This document shows, one piece after another, positions 27,401-41,273 of a stretch of 64,000 nucleotides of DNA; position 1 is the stretch's first letter; each line of letters opens with the position of its first letter. Origin of the DNA: Thysanoteuthis rhombus (Eukaryota > Mollusca > Cephalopoda > Oegopsida > Thysanoteuthidae); contig OY735209.1 of the NCBI GenBank assembly GCA_963457665.1, positions 5,417,417-5,481,416 on the forward strand, in the 5' to 3' direction. Under the pieces are notes generated by a model. The model ran no database searches. It saw nothing but the letters and a program-made list of their open reading frames with translations, and had not been told where the DNA came from. Position numbers and translations under genes: made by a program.

Positions 27401-30400
27401 GACAGGTTGACTGTACAAGACGTCTTTTGATGGCAAACAGCTATGTAACAAGTTACAGGCTTTCCTGCAGGTCTGGAACCAATGACAGGTTGACTGTACA
27501 AGACGTCTTTTGATGGCAAACAGCTATGTAACAAGTTACAGGCCTTCCTGCAGGTCTGGAACCAATGACAGGTTGACTGTACATGACGTCTTTTGATGGC
27601 AAACGGCTATGTAACAAGTTACAGGCCTTCCTGCAGGTCTGGAACCAATGACAGGTTGACTGCACAAGACGTCTTTTGATGGCAAACAGCTATGTAACAA
27701 GTTACAGGCCTTCCTGCAGGTCTGGAACCAATGACAGGTTGACTGTACAAGACGTCTTTTGATGGCAAACAGCTATGTAACAAGTTACAGGCCTTCTTGC
27801 AGGTCTGGAACCAATGACAGGTTGACTGTACAAGACGTCTTTTGATGGTGAATAGCTATGTAACAAGTTACAGGCCTTCCTGCAGGTCTGGAACCAATGA
27901 CAGGTTGACTGTACAAGATATCTTACGATGGCAAACGGCTATGTAACAAGTTACAGGCCTTCCTGAAGGTCTGGAACCAATGACGGGTTGACTGTACAAG
28001 ATATCTTTTGATGGCAAACGGCTCTGTAACAAGTTACAGGCCTTCCTGAAGGTCTGGAACCAATGACAGGTTGACTGTACAAGATATCTTTTGATGGCAA
28101 ACAGCTATGTAACAAGTTACAGGCCTTCCTGCAGGTCTGGAACCAATGACAGGTTGACTGTACAAGACGTCTTCTGATGGCAAACAGCTATGTAACAAGT
28201 TACAGGCCTTCCTGCAGGTCTGGAACCAATGACAGGTTGACTGTACAAGATATTTTTCGATGGCAAACGGCTATGTAACAAGTTACAGGCCTTCCTGAAG
28301 GTCTGGAACCAATGACAGGTTGACTGTACAAGATATCTTTTGATGGCAAACAGCTCTGTAACAAGTTACAGGCCTTCCTGCAGGTCTGGAACCAATGACA
28401 GGTTGACTGTACAAGATGTCTTTTGATGGCAAACAGCTATGTAACAAGTTACAGTCCTTCCTGCAGGTGTGGAACCAACGACAGGTTGACTGCACAACAC
28501 GTCTTCTGATGGCAAACAGCTATGTAACAAGTTACAGGCCTTCCTGCAGGTCTGGAACCAATGACAGGTTGACTGTACAAGATATTTTTCGATGGCAAAC
28601 GGCTATGTAACAAGTTACAGGCCTTCCTGAAGGTCTGGAACCAATGACAGGTTGACTGTACAAGATATCTTTTGATGGCAAACAGTTCTGTAACAAGTTA
28701 CAGGCCTTCCTGCAGGTCTGGAACCAATGACAGGTTGACTGTACAAGATGTCTTTTGATGGCAAACAGCTATGTAACAAGTTACAGGCCTTCCTGCAGGT
28801 CTGGAACCAATGACAGGTTGACTGTACAAGACGTCTTTTGATGGGAAACAGCTATGTAACAAGTTACAAGCCTTCCTGCAGGTCTGGAACCAATGACAGG
28901 TTGACTGTACAAGACGTCTTTTGATGGCAAACGGCTATGTAACAAGTTACAGGCCTTCCTACAGGTCTGGAACCAATGACAGGTTGACTGTACAAGACGT
29001 CTTTTGATGGCAAACAGCTATGTAACAAGTTACAGGCCTTCCTGCAGGTCTGGAACCAATGACAGGTTGACTGTACATGACGTCTTTTGATGGCAAACGG
29101 CTATGTAACAAGTTACAGGCCTTCCTGCAGGTCTGGAACCAATGACAGGTTGACTGCACAACACGTCTTCTGATGGCAAACAGCTATGTAACAAGTTACA
29201 GGCCTTCCTGCAGGTCTGAAACCAATGACAGGTTGACTGTACAAGACGTCTTTTGATGGCAAACAGCTATGTAACAAGTTACAGGCCTTCCTGCAGGTCT
29301 GGAACCAATGACAGGTTGACTGTACAAGACGTTTTTTGATGGCAAAAAGCTATGTAACAAGTTACAGGCCTTCCTGCAGGTCTGGAACCAATGACAGGTT
29401 GACTGTACAAGACGTCTTTTGATGGCAAACAGCTATGTAACAAGTTACAGGCCTTCCTGCAGGTCTGGAACCAATGACAGGTTGACTGTAGAAGACGTCT
29501 TCTGATGGCAAACAGCTATGTAACAAGTTACAGGCCTTCCTGCAGGTCTGGAACCAATGACAGGTTGACTGTAGAAGACGTCTTCTGATGGCAAACAGCT
29601 ATGTAACAAGTTACAGGCCTTCCTGCCCGTCTTGAACCAATGACAGGTTGACTGTACAAGACGTCTTTTGATGGCAAACGGCTATGTAACAAGTTACAGG
29701 CCTTCCTGCAGGTCTGGAACCAATGACAGGTTGACTGTACAAGACGTCTTTTGATGGCAAACAGCTATGTAACAAGTTACAGGCCTTCCTGCAGGTCTGG
29801 AACCAATGACAGGTTGACTGCACAACACGTCTTTTGATGGCAAACAGCTATGTAACAAGTTACAGGCCTTCCTGCAGGTCTGGAACCAATGACAGGTTGA
29901 CTGTACAAGACGTCTTTTGATGGCAAACAGCTATGTAACAAGTTACAGGCCTTCCTGCAGGTCTGGAACCAATGACAGGTTGACTGTACAAGACGTCTTT
30001 TGATGGCAAACAGCTATGTAACAAGTTACAGGCTTTCCTGCAGGTCTAGAACCAATGACAGGTTGACTGTACAAGACGCCTTTTGATGGCAAACAGCTAT
30101 GTAACAAGTTATAGGCCTTCCTGCAGGTCTGGAACCAATGACAGGTTGACTGTACAAGATATCTTTTGATGGCAAACGGCTATGTAACAAGTTACAGGCC
30201 TTCCTGCAGGTCTGGAACCAATGACAGGTTGACTGTACAAGATATCTTTTGATGGCAAACGGCTATGTAACAAGTTACAGGCCTTCCTGCAGGTCTGGAA
30301 CCAATGACAGGTTGACTGTACAAGACGTCTTTTGATGGCAAACAGCTATGTAACAAGTTACAGGCTTTCCTGCAGGTCTGGAACCAATGACAGGTTGACT

Positions 30401-30640
30401 GTACAAGACGTCTTTTGATGGCAAACAGCTATGTAACAAGTTACAGGCCTTCCTGCAGGTCTGGAACCAATGACAGGTTGACTGTACATGACGTCTTTTG
30501 ATGGCAAACGGCTATGTAACAAGTTACAGGCCTTCCTGCAGGTCTGGAACCAATGACAGGTTGACTGCACAACACGTCTTTTGATGGCAAACAGCTATGT
30601 AACAAGTTACAGGCCTTCCTGCAGGTCTGGAACCAATGAC
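24450..30640. repeat. 54-monomer (4,482-bp) offset duplication
   Basis: About 1.7 kb (24,450-26,160) recurs at 28,930-30,640 with an exact 4,482-bp offset (54 x 83). Rare markers coincide: GTAGAAGACGTCTTC at 25,006 and 29,488, and GGTCTAGAACC at 25,561 and 30,043. Shared private variants show block copying rather than independent mutation. Confidence 0.85.
26160..28150. repeat. 830-bp (10-monomer) tandem higher-order repeat
   Basis: The variant GGTGAATAGC at 27,017 recurs at 27,847, and once more at 30,752 (35 monomers on). Neighbouring AAGATATCTT, CTTACGATGG and GACGGGTTGAC units keep the same order at an 830-bp spacing, giving two complete copies and part of a third. Confidence 0.8.
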
Positions 30641-32763
30641 AGGTTGACACTACAAGACGTCTTTTGATGGGAAACAGCTATGTAACAAGTTACAGGCCTT
30701 CTTGCAGGTCTGGAACCAATGACAGGTTGACTGTACAAGACGTCTTTTGATGGTGAATAGCTATGTAACAAGTTACAGGCCTTCCTGCAGGTCTGGAACC
30801 AATGACAGGTTGACTGTACAAGATATCTTACGATGGCAAACGGCTATGTAACAAGTTACAGGCCTTCCTGAAGGTCTGGAACCAATGACGGGTTGACTGT
30901 ACAAGATATCTTTTGATGGCAAACGGCTATGTAACAAGTTACAGGCCTTCCTGAAGGTCTGGAACCAATTACAGGTTGACTGTACAAGATATCTTTTGAT
31001 GGCAAACAGCTATGTAACAAGTTACAGGCCTTCCTGCAGGTCTGGAACCAATGACAGGTTGACTGTACAAGACGTCTTCTGATGGCAAACAGCTATGTAA
31101 CAAGTTACAGGCCTTCCTGCAGGTCTGGAACCAATGACAGGTTGACTGTACAAGATATTTTTCGATGGCAAACGGCTATGTAACAAGTTACAGGCCTTCC
31201 TGAAGGTCTGGAACCAATGACAGGTTGACTGTACAAGATATCTTTTGATGGCAAACAGCTCTGTAACAAGTTACAGGCCTTCCTGCAGGTCTGGAACCAA
31301 TGACAGGTTGACTGTACAAGACGTCTTTTGATGGCAAACAGCTATGTAACAAGTTACAGTCCTTCCTGCAGGTGTGGAACCAATGACAGGTTGACTGTAC
31401 AAGACGTCTTTTGATGGCAAACGGCTATGTAACAAGTTACAGGCCTTCTTGTAGGTCTGGAACCAATGACAGGTTGACACTACAAGACGTCTTTTGATGG
31501 GAAACAGCTATGTAACAAGTTACAAGCCTTCCTGCAGGTCTGGAACCAATGACAGGTTGACACTACAAGACGTCTTTTGATGGGAAACAGCTATGTAACA
31601 AGTTACAAGCCTTCCTGCAGGTCTGGAACCAATGACAGGTTGACTGTACAACACGTCTTTTGATGGCAAACAGCTATGTACAAGTTACAAGCCTTCCTGC
31701 AGGTCTGGAACCAATGACAGGTTGACACTACAAGACGTCTTTTGATGGCAAACAGCTATGTAACAAGTTACAGGCCTTCCTGCAGGTCTGGAACCAATGA
31801 CAGGTTGACTGTACAACATGTCTTTTGATGGCAAACAGCTATGTAACAAGTTACAAGCCTTCCTGCAGGTCTGGAACCAATGACAGGTTGACTGTACAAG
31901 ACGTCTTTTGATGGCAAACAGCTATGTAACAAGTTACAGGCCTTCCTGCAGGTCTGGAACCAATGACAGGTTGACTGTACAAGACGTCTTTTGATGGCAA
32001 ACGGCTATGTAACAAGTTACAGGCCTTCCTGCAGGTCTGGAACCAATGACAGGTTGACACTACAAGACGTCTTTTGATGGGAAACAGCTATGTAACAAGT
32101 TACAAGCCTTCCTGCAGGTCTGGAACCAATGACAGGTTGACACTACAAGACGTCTTTTGATGGCAAACAGCTATGTAACAAGTTACAAGCCTTCTTGCAG
32201 GTCTGGAACCAATGACAGGTTGACACTACAAGACGTCTTTTGATGGCAAACAGCTATGTAACAAGTTACAAGCCTTCCTGCAGGTCTGGAACCAATGACA
32301 GGTTGACTGTACAAGACGTCTTTTGATGGCAAACAGCTATGTAACAAGTTACAGGCCTTCCTGCAGGTCTTGAACCAATGACAGGTTGACTGTACAAGAC
32401 GTCTTTTGATGGCAAACGGCTATGTAACAAGTTACAGGCCTTCCTGCAGGTCTGGAACCAATGACAGGTTGACACTACAAGACGTCTTTTGATGGGAAAC
32501 AGCTATGTAACAAGTTACAAGCCTTCCTGCAGGTCTGGAACCAATGACAGGTTGACTGTACAACATGTCTTTTGATGGCAAACAGCTATGTAACAAGTTA
32601 CAAGCCTTCCTGCAGGTCTGGAACCAATGACAGGTTGACTGTACAACATGTCTTTTGATGGCAAACAGCTATGTAACAAGTTACAAGCCTTCCTGCAGGT
32701 CTGGAACCAATGACAGGTTGACTGTACAAGACGTCTTTTGATGGCAAACAGCTATGTAACAAG

Positions 32764-35700
32764 TTACAGGCCTTCCTGCAGGTCTGGAACCAATGACAGG
32801 TTGACTGTACAAGACGTCTTTTGATGGCAAACAGCTATGTAACAAGTTACAGGCCTTCTTGCAGGTCTGGAACCAATGACAGGTTGACTGTACAAGACGT
32901 CTTTTGATGGCAAACGGCTATGTAACAAGTTACAGGCCTTCTTGTAGGTCTGGAACCAATGACAGGTTGACACTACAAGACGTCTTTTGATGGCAAACGG
33001 CTATGTAACAAGTTACAGGCCTTCCTGCAGGTCTGGAACCAATGACAGGTTGACACTACAAGACGTCTTTTGATGGGAAACAGCTATGTAACAAGTTACA
33101 AGCCTTCCTGCAGGTCTGGAACCAATGACAGGTTGACTGTACAACATGTCTTTTGATGGCAAACAGCTATGTAACAAGTTACAAGCCTTCCTGCAGGTCT
33201 GGAACCAATGACAGGTTGACTGTACAAGACGTCTTTTGATGGCAAACAGCTATGTAACAAGTTACAGGCCTTCCTGCAGGTCTGGAACCAATGACAGGTT
33301 GACTGTACAAGACGTCTTTTGATGGCAAACGGCTATGTAACAAGTTACAGGCCTTCCTGCAGGTCTGGAACCAATGACAGGTTGACACTACAAGACGTCT
33401 TTTGATGGGAAACAGCTATGTAACAAGTTACAAGCCTTCCTGCAGGTCTGGAACCAATGACAGGTTGACTGTACAACACGTCTTTTGATGGCAAACAGCT
33501 ATGTAACAAGTTACAAGCCTTCCTGCAGGTCTGGAACCAATGACAGGTTGACTGTACAAGACGTCTTTTGATGGCAAACGGCTATGTAACAAGTTACAGG
33601 CCTTCCTGCAGGTCTGGAACCAATGACAGGTTGACACTACAAGACGTCTTTTGATGGGAAACAGCTATGTAACAAGTTACAAGCCTTCCTGCAGGTCTGG
33701 AACCAATGACAGGTTGACTGTACAACACGTCTTTTGATGGCAAACAGCTATGTAACAAGTTACAAGCCTTCCTGCAGGTCTGGAACCAATGACAGGTTGA
33801 CTGTACAAGACGTCTTTTGATGGCAAACGGCTATGTAACAAGTTACAGGCCTTCCTGCAGGTCTGGAACCAATGACAGGTTGACACTACAAGACGTCTTT
33901 TGATGGGAAACAGCTATGTAACAAGTTACAAGCCTTCCTGCAGGTCTGGAACCAATGACAGGTTGACTGTACAACATGTCTTTTGATGGCAAACAGCTAT
34001 GTAACAAGTTACAAGCCTTCCTGCAGGTCTGGAACCAATGACAGGTTGACTGTACAAGACGTCTTTTGATGGCAAACAGCTATGTAACAAGTTACAGGCC
34101 TTCCTGCAGGTCTGGAACCAATGACAGGTTGACTGTACAAGACGTCTTTTGATGGCAAACGGCTATGTAACAAGTTACAGGCCTTCTTGTAGGTCTGGAA
34201 CCAATGACAGGTTGACACTACAAGACGTCTTTTGATGGCAAACGGCTATGTAACAAGTTACAGGCCTTCCTGCAGGTCTGGAACCAATGACAGGTTGACA
34301 CTACAAGACGTCTTTTGATGGGAAACAGCTATGTAACAAGTTACAAGCCTTCCTGCAGGTCTGGAACCAATGACAGGTTGACTGTACAACATGTCTTTTG
34401 ATGGCAAACAGCTATGTAACAAGTTACAAGCCTTCCTGCAGGTCTGGAACCAATGACAGGTTGACTGTACAAGACGTCTTTTGATGGCAAACAGCTATGT
34501 AACAAGTTACAGGCCTTCCTGCAGGTCTGGAACCAATGACAGGTTGACTGTACAAGACGTCTTTTGATGGCAAACGGCTATGTAACAAGTTACAGGCCTT
34601 CCTGCAGGTCTGGAACCAATGACAGGTTGACACTACAAGACGTCTTTTGATGGGAAACAGCTATGTAACAAGTTACAAGCCTTCCTGCAGGTCTGGAACC
34701 AATGACAGGTTGACTGTACAAGACGTCTTTTGATGGCAAACGGCTATGTAACAAGTTACAGGCCTTCCTGCAGGTCTGGAACCAATGACAGGTTGACACT
34801 ACAAGACGTCTTTTGATGGGAAACAGCTATGTAACAAGTTACAAGCCTTCCTGCAGGTCTGGAACCAATGACAGGTTGACTGTACAAGACGTCTTTTGAT
34901 GGCAAACAGCTATGTAACAAGTTACAGGCCTTCTTGCAGGTCTGGAACCAATGACAGGTTGACACTACAAGACGTCTTTTGATGGGAAACAGCTATGTAA
35001 CAAGTTACAGGCCTTCCTGCAGGTCTGGAACCAATGACAGGTTGACACTACAAGACGTCTTTTGATGGGAAACAGCTATGTAACAAGTTACAAGCCTTCC
35101 TGCAGGTCTGGAACCAATGACAGGTTGACTGTACAAGACGTCTTTTGATGGCAAACAGCTATGTAACAAGTTACAGGCTTTCCTGCAGGTCTGGAACCAA
35201 TGACAGGTTGACACTACAAGACGTCTTTTGATGGGAAACAGCTATGTAACAAGTTACAGGCCTTCCTGCAGGTCTGGAACCAATGACAGGTTGACATTAC
35301 AAGACGTCTTTTGATGGCAAACAGCTATGTAACAAGTTACAAGCCTTCCTGCAGGTCTGGAACCAATGACAGGTTGACTGTACAAGACGTCTTTTGATGG
35401 CAAACAGCTATGTAACAAGTTACAGGCCTTCTTGCAGGTCTGGAACCAATGACAGGTTGACACTACAAGACGTCTTTTGATGGGAAACAGCTATGTAACA
35501 AGTTACAGGCCTTCCTGCAGGTCTGGAACCAATGACAGGTTGACACTACAAGACGTCTTTTGATGGGAAACAGCTATGTAACAAGTTACAAGCCTTCCTG
35601 CAGGTCTGGAACCAATGACAGGTTGACTGTACAAGACGTCTTTTGATGGCAAACAGCTATGTAACAAGTTACAGGCTTTCCTGCAGGTCTGGAACCAATG

Positions 35701-36874
35701 ACAGGTTGACACTACAAGACGTCTTTTGATGGGAAACAGCTATGTAACAAGTTACAGGCCTTCCTGCAGGTCTGGAACCAATGACAGGTTGACTGCACAA
35801 CACGTCTTTTGATGGCAGACAGCTATGTAACAAGTTACAGGCCTTCTTGCAGGTCTGGAACCAATGACAGGTTGACTGTACAAGACGTCTTTTGATGGCA
35901 AACAGCTATGTAAAAAGTTACAGGCCTTCTTGCAGGTCTGGAACCAATGACAGGTTGACTGTACAAGACGTCTTTTGATGGCAAACGGCTATGTAACAAG
36001 TTACAGGCCTTCTTGCAGGTCTGGAACCAATGACAGGTTGACTGTACAAGACGTCTTTTGATGGCAAACGGCTATGTAACAAGTTACAGGCCTTCTTGTA
36101 GGTCTGGAACCAATGACAGGTTGACACTACAAGACGTCTTTTGATGGCAAACGGCTATGTAACAAGTTACAGGCCTTCCTGCAGGTCTGGAACCAATGAC
36201 AGGTTGACACTACAAGACGTCTTTTGATGGGAAACAGCTATGTAACAAGTTACAAGCCTTCCTGCAGGTCTGGAACCAATGACAGGTTGACTGTACAACA
36301 TGTCTTTTGATGGCAAACAGCTATGTAACAAGTTACAAGCCTTCCTGCAGGTCTGGAACCAATGACAGGTTGACTGTACAAGACGTCTTTTGATGGCAAA
36401 CAGCTATGTAACAAGTTACAGGCCTTCCTGCAGGTCTGGAACCAATGACAGGTTGACTGTACAAGACGTCTTTTGATGGCAAACGGCTATGTAACAAGTT
36501 ACAGGCCTTCCTGCAGGTCTGGAACCAATGACAGGTTGACACTACAAGACGTCTTTTGATGGGAAACAGCTATGTAACAAGTTACAAGCCTTCCTGCAGG
36601 TCTGGAACCAATGACAGGTTGACTGTACAAGACGTCTTTTGATGGCAAACGGCTATGTAACAAGTTACAGGCCTTCCTGCAGGTCTGGAACCAATGACAG
36701 GTTGACACTACAAGACGTCTTTTGATGGGAAACAGCTATGTAACAAGTTACAAGCCTTCGTGCAGGTCTGGAACCAATGACAGGTTGACTGTACAAGACG
36801 TCTTTTGATGGCAAACAGCTATGTAACAAGTTACAGGCCTTCTTGCAGGTCTGGAACCAATGACAGGTTGACAC
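32764..36874. repeat. 15- and 23-monomer higher-order blocks
   Basis: Bases 32,764-33,388 recur at 34,009-34,633 (1,245 bp, 15 x 83). Bases 34,009-34,965 recur at 35,918-36,874 (1,909 bp, 23 x 83). Monomers here are very uniform, dominated by TGACACTAC, CAAGCC and GGGAAAC variants, suggesting this is one of the most recently homogenised parts of the array. Confidence 0.8.
34756..35712. repeat. 249-bp (3-monomer) higher-order repeat
   Basis: Four consecutive 249-bp blocks begin near 34,756, 35,005, 35,254 and 35,503. Each has the same cycle of GGGAAAC/TGACACTAC, CAAGCC and TGACTGTAC units. Blocks two apart (498 bp) are the most alike. A pair at 33,428 and 33,677 has the same period. Confidence 0.8.
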
Positions 36875-39239
36875 TACAAGACGTCTTTTGATGGGAAACA
36901 GCTATGTAACAAGTTACAGGCCTTCCTGCAGGTCTGGAACCAATGACAGGTTGACACTACAAGACGTCTTTTGATGGGAAACAGCTATGTAACAAGTTAC
37001 AGGCCTTCCTGCAGGTCTGGAACCAATGACAGGTTGACACTACAAGACGTCTTTTGATGGGAAACAGCTATGTAACAAGTTACAAGCCTTCCTGCAGGTC
37101 TGGAACCAATGACAGGTTGACTGTACAAGACGTCTTTTGATGGCAAACAGCTATGTAACAAGTTACAGGCTTTCCTGCAGGTCTGGAACCAATGACAGGT
37201 TGACACTACAAGACGTCTTTTGATGGGAAACAGCTATGTAACAGGTTACAGGCCTTCTTGCAGGTCTGGAACCAATGACAGGTTGACACTACAAGACGTC
37301 TTTTGATGGCAAACAGCTATGTAACAAGTTACAGGCCTTCCTGCAGGTCTGGAACCAATGACAGGTTGACTGTACAAGACGTCTTTTGATGGCAAACAGC
37401 TATGTAACAAGTTACAGGCCTTCCTGCAGGTCTGGAACCAATGACAGGTTGACTGCACAACACGTCTTTTGATGGCAAACAGCTATGTAACAAGTTACAA
37501 GCCTTCCTGCAGGTCTGGAACCAATGACAGGTTGACATTACAAGACGTCTTTTGATGGCAAACAGCTATGTAACAAGTTACAAGCCTTCCTGCAGGTCTG
37601 GAACCAATGACAGGTTGACTGTACAAGACGTCTTTTGATGGGAAACAGCTATGTAACAAGTTACAGGCCTTCCTGCAGGTCTGGAACCAATGACAGGTTG
37701 ACTGTACAAGACGTCTTATGATGGCAAACAGCTATGTAACAAGTTACAGGCCTTCCTGCAGGTCTGGAACCAATGACAGGTTGACATTACAAGACGTCTT
37801 TTGATGGCAAACAGCTATGTAACAAGTTACAAGCCTTCCTGCAGGTCTGGAACCAATGACAGGTTGACTGTACAAGACGTCTTTTGATGGCAAACAGCTA
37901 TGTAACAAGTTACAGGCCTTCCTGCAGGTCTGGAACCAATGACAGGTTGACATTACAAGACGTCTTTTGATGGCAAACAGCTATGTAACAAGTTACAAGC
38001 CTTCCTGCAGGTCTGGAACCAATGACAGGTTGACTGTACAAGACGTCTTTTGATGGCAAACAGCTATGTAACAAGTTACAGGCCTTCTTGCAGGTCTGGA
38101 ACCAATGACAGGTTGACTGTACAAGATATCTTTTGATGGCAAACAGCTATGTAACAAGTTACAAGCCTTCCTGCAGGTCTGGAACCAATGACAGGTTGAC
38201 TGTACAAGACGTCTTTTGATAGCAAACAGCTATGTAACAAGTTACAGGCCTTCCTGCAGGTCTGGAACCAATGACAGGTTGACTCTACAAGACGTCTTTC
38301 GATGGCAAACAGCTATGTAACAAGTTACAGGCCTTCCTGCAGGTCTGGAACCAATGACAGGTTGACACTACAAGACGTCTTTTGATGGCAAACAGCTATG
38401 TAACAAGTTACAAGCCTTCCTGAAGGTCTGGAACCAATGACAGGTTGACACTACAAGACGTCTTTTGATGGCAAACAGCTATGTAACAAGTTACAAGCCT
38501 TCTTGCAGGTCTGGAACCAATGACAGGTTGACACTACAAGACGTCTTTTGATGGCAAACAGCTATGTAACAAGTTACAAGCCTTCTTGCAGGTCTGGAAC
38601 CAATGACAGGTTGACTGTACAAGACGTCTTTTGATGGCAAACAGCTATGTAACAAGTTACAGGCCTTCCTGCAGGTCTGGAACCAATGACAGGTTGACTG
38701 TACAAGACGTCTTTTGATGGCAAACAGCTATGTAACAAGTTACAGGCCTTCTTGCAGGTCTGGAACCAATGACAGGTTGACTGCACAACACGTCTTTTGA
38801 TGGCAAACAGCTATGTAACAAGTTACAAGCCTTCCTGCAGGTCTGGAACCAATGACAGGTTGACACTACAAGACGTCTTTTGATGGCAAACAGCTATGTA
38901 ACAAGTTACAGGCCTTCCTGCAGGTCTGGAACCAATGACAGGTTGACTGTACAAGACGTCTTTTGATGGCAAACAGCTATGTAACAAGTTACAGGCCTTC
39001 TTGCAGGTCTGGAACCAATGACAGGTTGACTCTACAAGACGTCTTTCGATGGCAAACAGCTATGTAACAAGTTACAGGCCTTCCTGCAGGTCTGGAACCA
39101 ATGACAGGTTGACTGTACAAGACGTCTTTTGATGGCAAACAGCTATGTAACAAGTTACAAGCCTTCCTGAAGGTCTGGAACCAATGACAGGTTGACTGTA
39201 CAAGACGTCTTTTGATGGCAAACAGCTATGTAACAAGTT

Positions 39240-41040
39240 ACAAGCCTTCCTGCAGGTCTGGAACCAATGACAGGTTGACTGTACAAGACGTCTTTTGATA
39301 GCAAACAGCTATGTAACAAGTTACAGGCCTTCCTGCAGGTCTGGAACCAATGACAGGTTGACTCTACAAGACGTCTTTCGATGGCAAACAGCTATGTAAC
39401 AAGTTACAGGCCTTCCTGCAGGTCTGGAACCAATGACAGGTTGACTGTACAAGACGTCTTTTGATGGCAAACAGCTATGTAACAAGTTACAAGCCTTCCT
39501 GAAGGTCTGGAACCAATGACAGGTTGACTGTACAAGACGTCTTTTGATGGCAAACAGCTATGTAACAAGTTAGAAGCCTTCCTGAAGGTCTGGAACCAAT
39601 GACAGGTTGACTGCACAACACGTCTTTTGATGGCAAACAGCTATGTAACAAGTTACAAGCCTTCCTGCAGGTCTGGAACCAATGACAGGTTGACTGTACA
39701 AGACGTCTTTTGATAGCAAACAGCTATGTAACAAGTTACAGGCCTTCCTGCAGGTCTGGAACCAATGACAGGTTGACTCTACAAGACGTCTTTCGATGGC
39801 AAACAGCTATGTAACAAGTTACAGGCCTTCCTGCAGGTCTGGAACCAATGACAGGTTGACTGTACAAGACGTCTTTTGATGGCAAACAGCTATGTAACAA
39901 GTTACAAGCCTTCCTGAAGGTCTGGAACCAATGACAGGTTGACTGTACAAGACGTCTTTTGATGGCAAACAGCTATGTAACAAGTTACAGGCCTTCTTGC
40001 AGGTCTGGAACCAATGACAGGTTGACTGCACAACACGTCTTTTGATGGCAAACAGCTATGTAACAAGTTACAAGCCTTCCTGCAGGTCTGGAACCAATGA
40101 CAGGTTGACTGTACAAGACGTCTTTTGATAGCAAACAGCTATGTAACAAGTTACAGGCCTTCTTGCAGGTCTGGAACCAATGACAGGTTGACTGCACAAC
40201 ACGTCTTTTGATGGCAAACAGCTATGTAACAAGTTACAAGCCTTCCTGCAGGTCTGGAACCAATGACAGGTTGACACTACAAGACGTCTTTTGATGGCAA
40301 ACAGCTATGTAACAAGTTACAGGCCTTCCTGCAGGTCTGGAACCAATGACAGGTTGACTGTACAAGACGTCTTTTGATGGCAAACAGCTATGTAACAAGT
40401 TACAGGCCTTCTTGCAGGTCTGGAACCAATGACAGGTTGACTGCACAACACGTCTTTTGATGGCAAACAGCTATGTAACAAGTTACAAGCCTTCCTGCAG
40501 GTCTGGAACCAATGACAGGTTGACTGTACAAGACGTCTTTTGATAGCAAACAGCTATGTAACAAGTTACAGGCCTTCCTGCAGGTCTGGAACCAATGACA
40601 GGTTGACTCTACAAGACGTCTTTCGATGGCAAACAGCTATGTAACAAGTTACAGGCCTTCCTGCAGGTCTGGAACCAATGACAGGTTGACACTACAAGAC
40701 GTCTTTTGATGGCAAACAGCTATGTAACAAGTTACAAGCCTTCCTGAAGGTCTGGAACCAATGACAGGTTGACTGTACAAGACGTCTTTTGATGGCAAAC
40801 AGCTATGTAACAAGTTACAGGCCTTCTTGCAGGTCTGGAACCAATGACAGGTTGACTGCACAACACGTCTTTTGATGGCAAACAGCTATGTAACAAGTTA
40901 CAAGCCTTCCTGCAGGTCTGGAACCAATGACAGGTTGACTGTACAAGACGTCTTTTGATAGCAAACAGCTATGTAACAAGTTACAGGCCTTCCTGCAGGT
41001 CTGGAACCAATGACAGGTTGACTCTACAAGACGTCTTTCG
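39240..41040. repeat. 415-bp (5-monomer) higher-order repeat
   Basis: The variant TTTTGATAGCAAAC occurs with its GATA at 39,297, 39,712, 40,127, 40,542 and 40,957, four exact 415-bp steps (5 x 83). Each is followed one unit later by a TGACTCTAC plus TTTCGATGG monomer. Further copies at 38,218 and 42,036 are 1,079 bp (13 monomers) outside this run. Confidence 0.88.
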
Positions 41041-41273
41041 ATGGCAAACAGCTATGTAACAAGTTACAGGCTTTCCTGCAGGTCTGGAACCAATGACAGG
41101 TTGACTGTACAAGACATCTTTTGATGGCAAACAGCTATGTAACAAGTTTCAGGCCTTCCTGCAGGTCTGGAACCAATGACAGGTTGACTGTACAAGATAT
41201 CTTTTGATGGCAAACGGCTATGTAACAAGTTACAGGCCTTCCTGAAGGTCTGGAACCAATGACAGGTTGACTG

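Noticed and set aside
28416..28610. Plus-strand 64-codon open frame in the satellite
   Set aside because: It is satellite sequence that by chance lacks the usual plus-strand TGA in GGTTGA-containing units through substitutions. No gene features.
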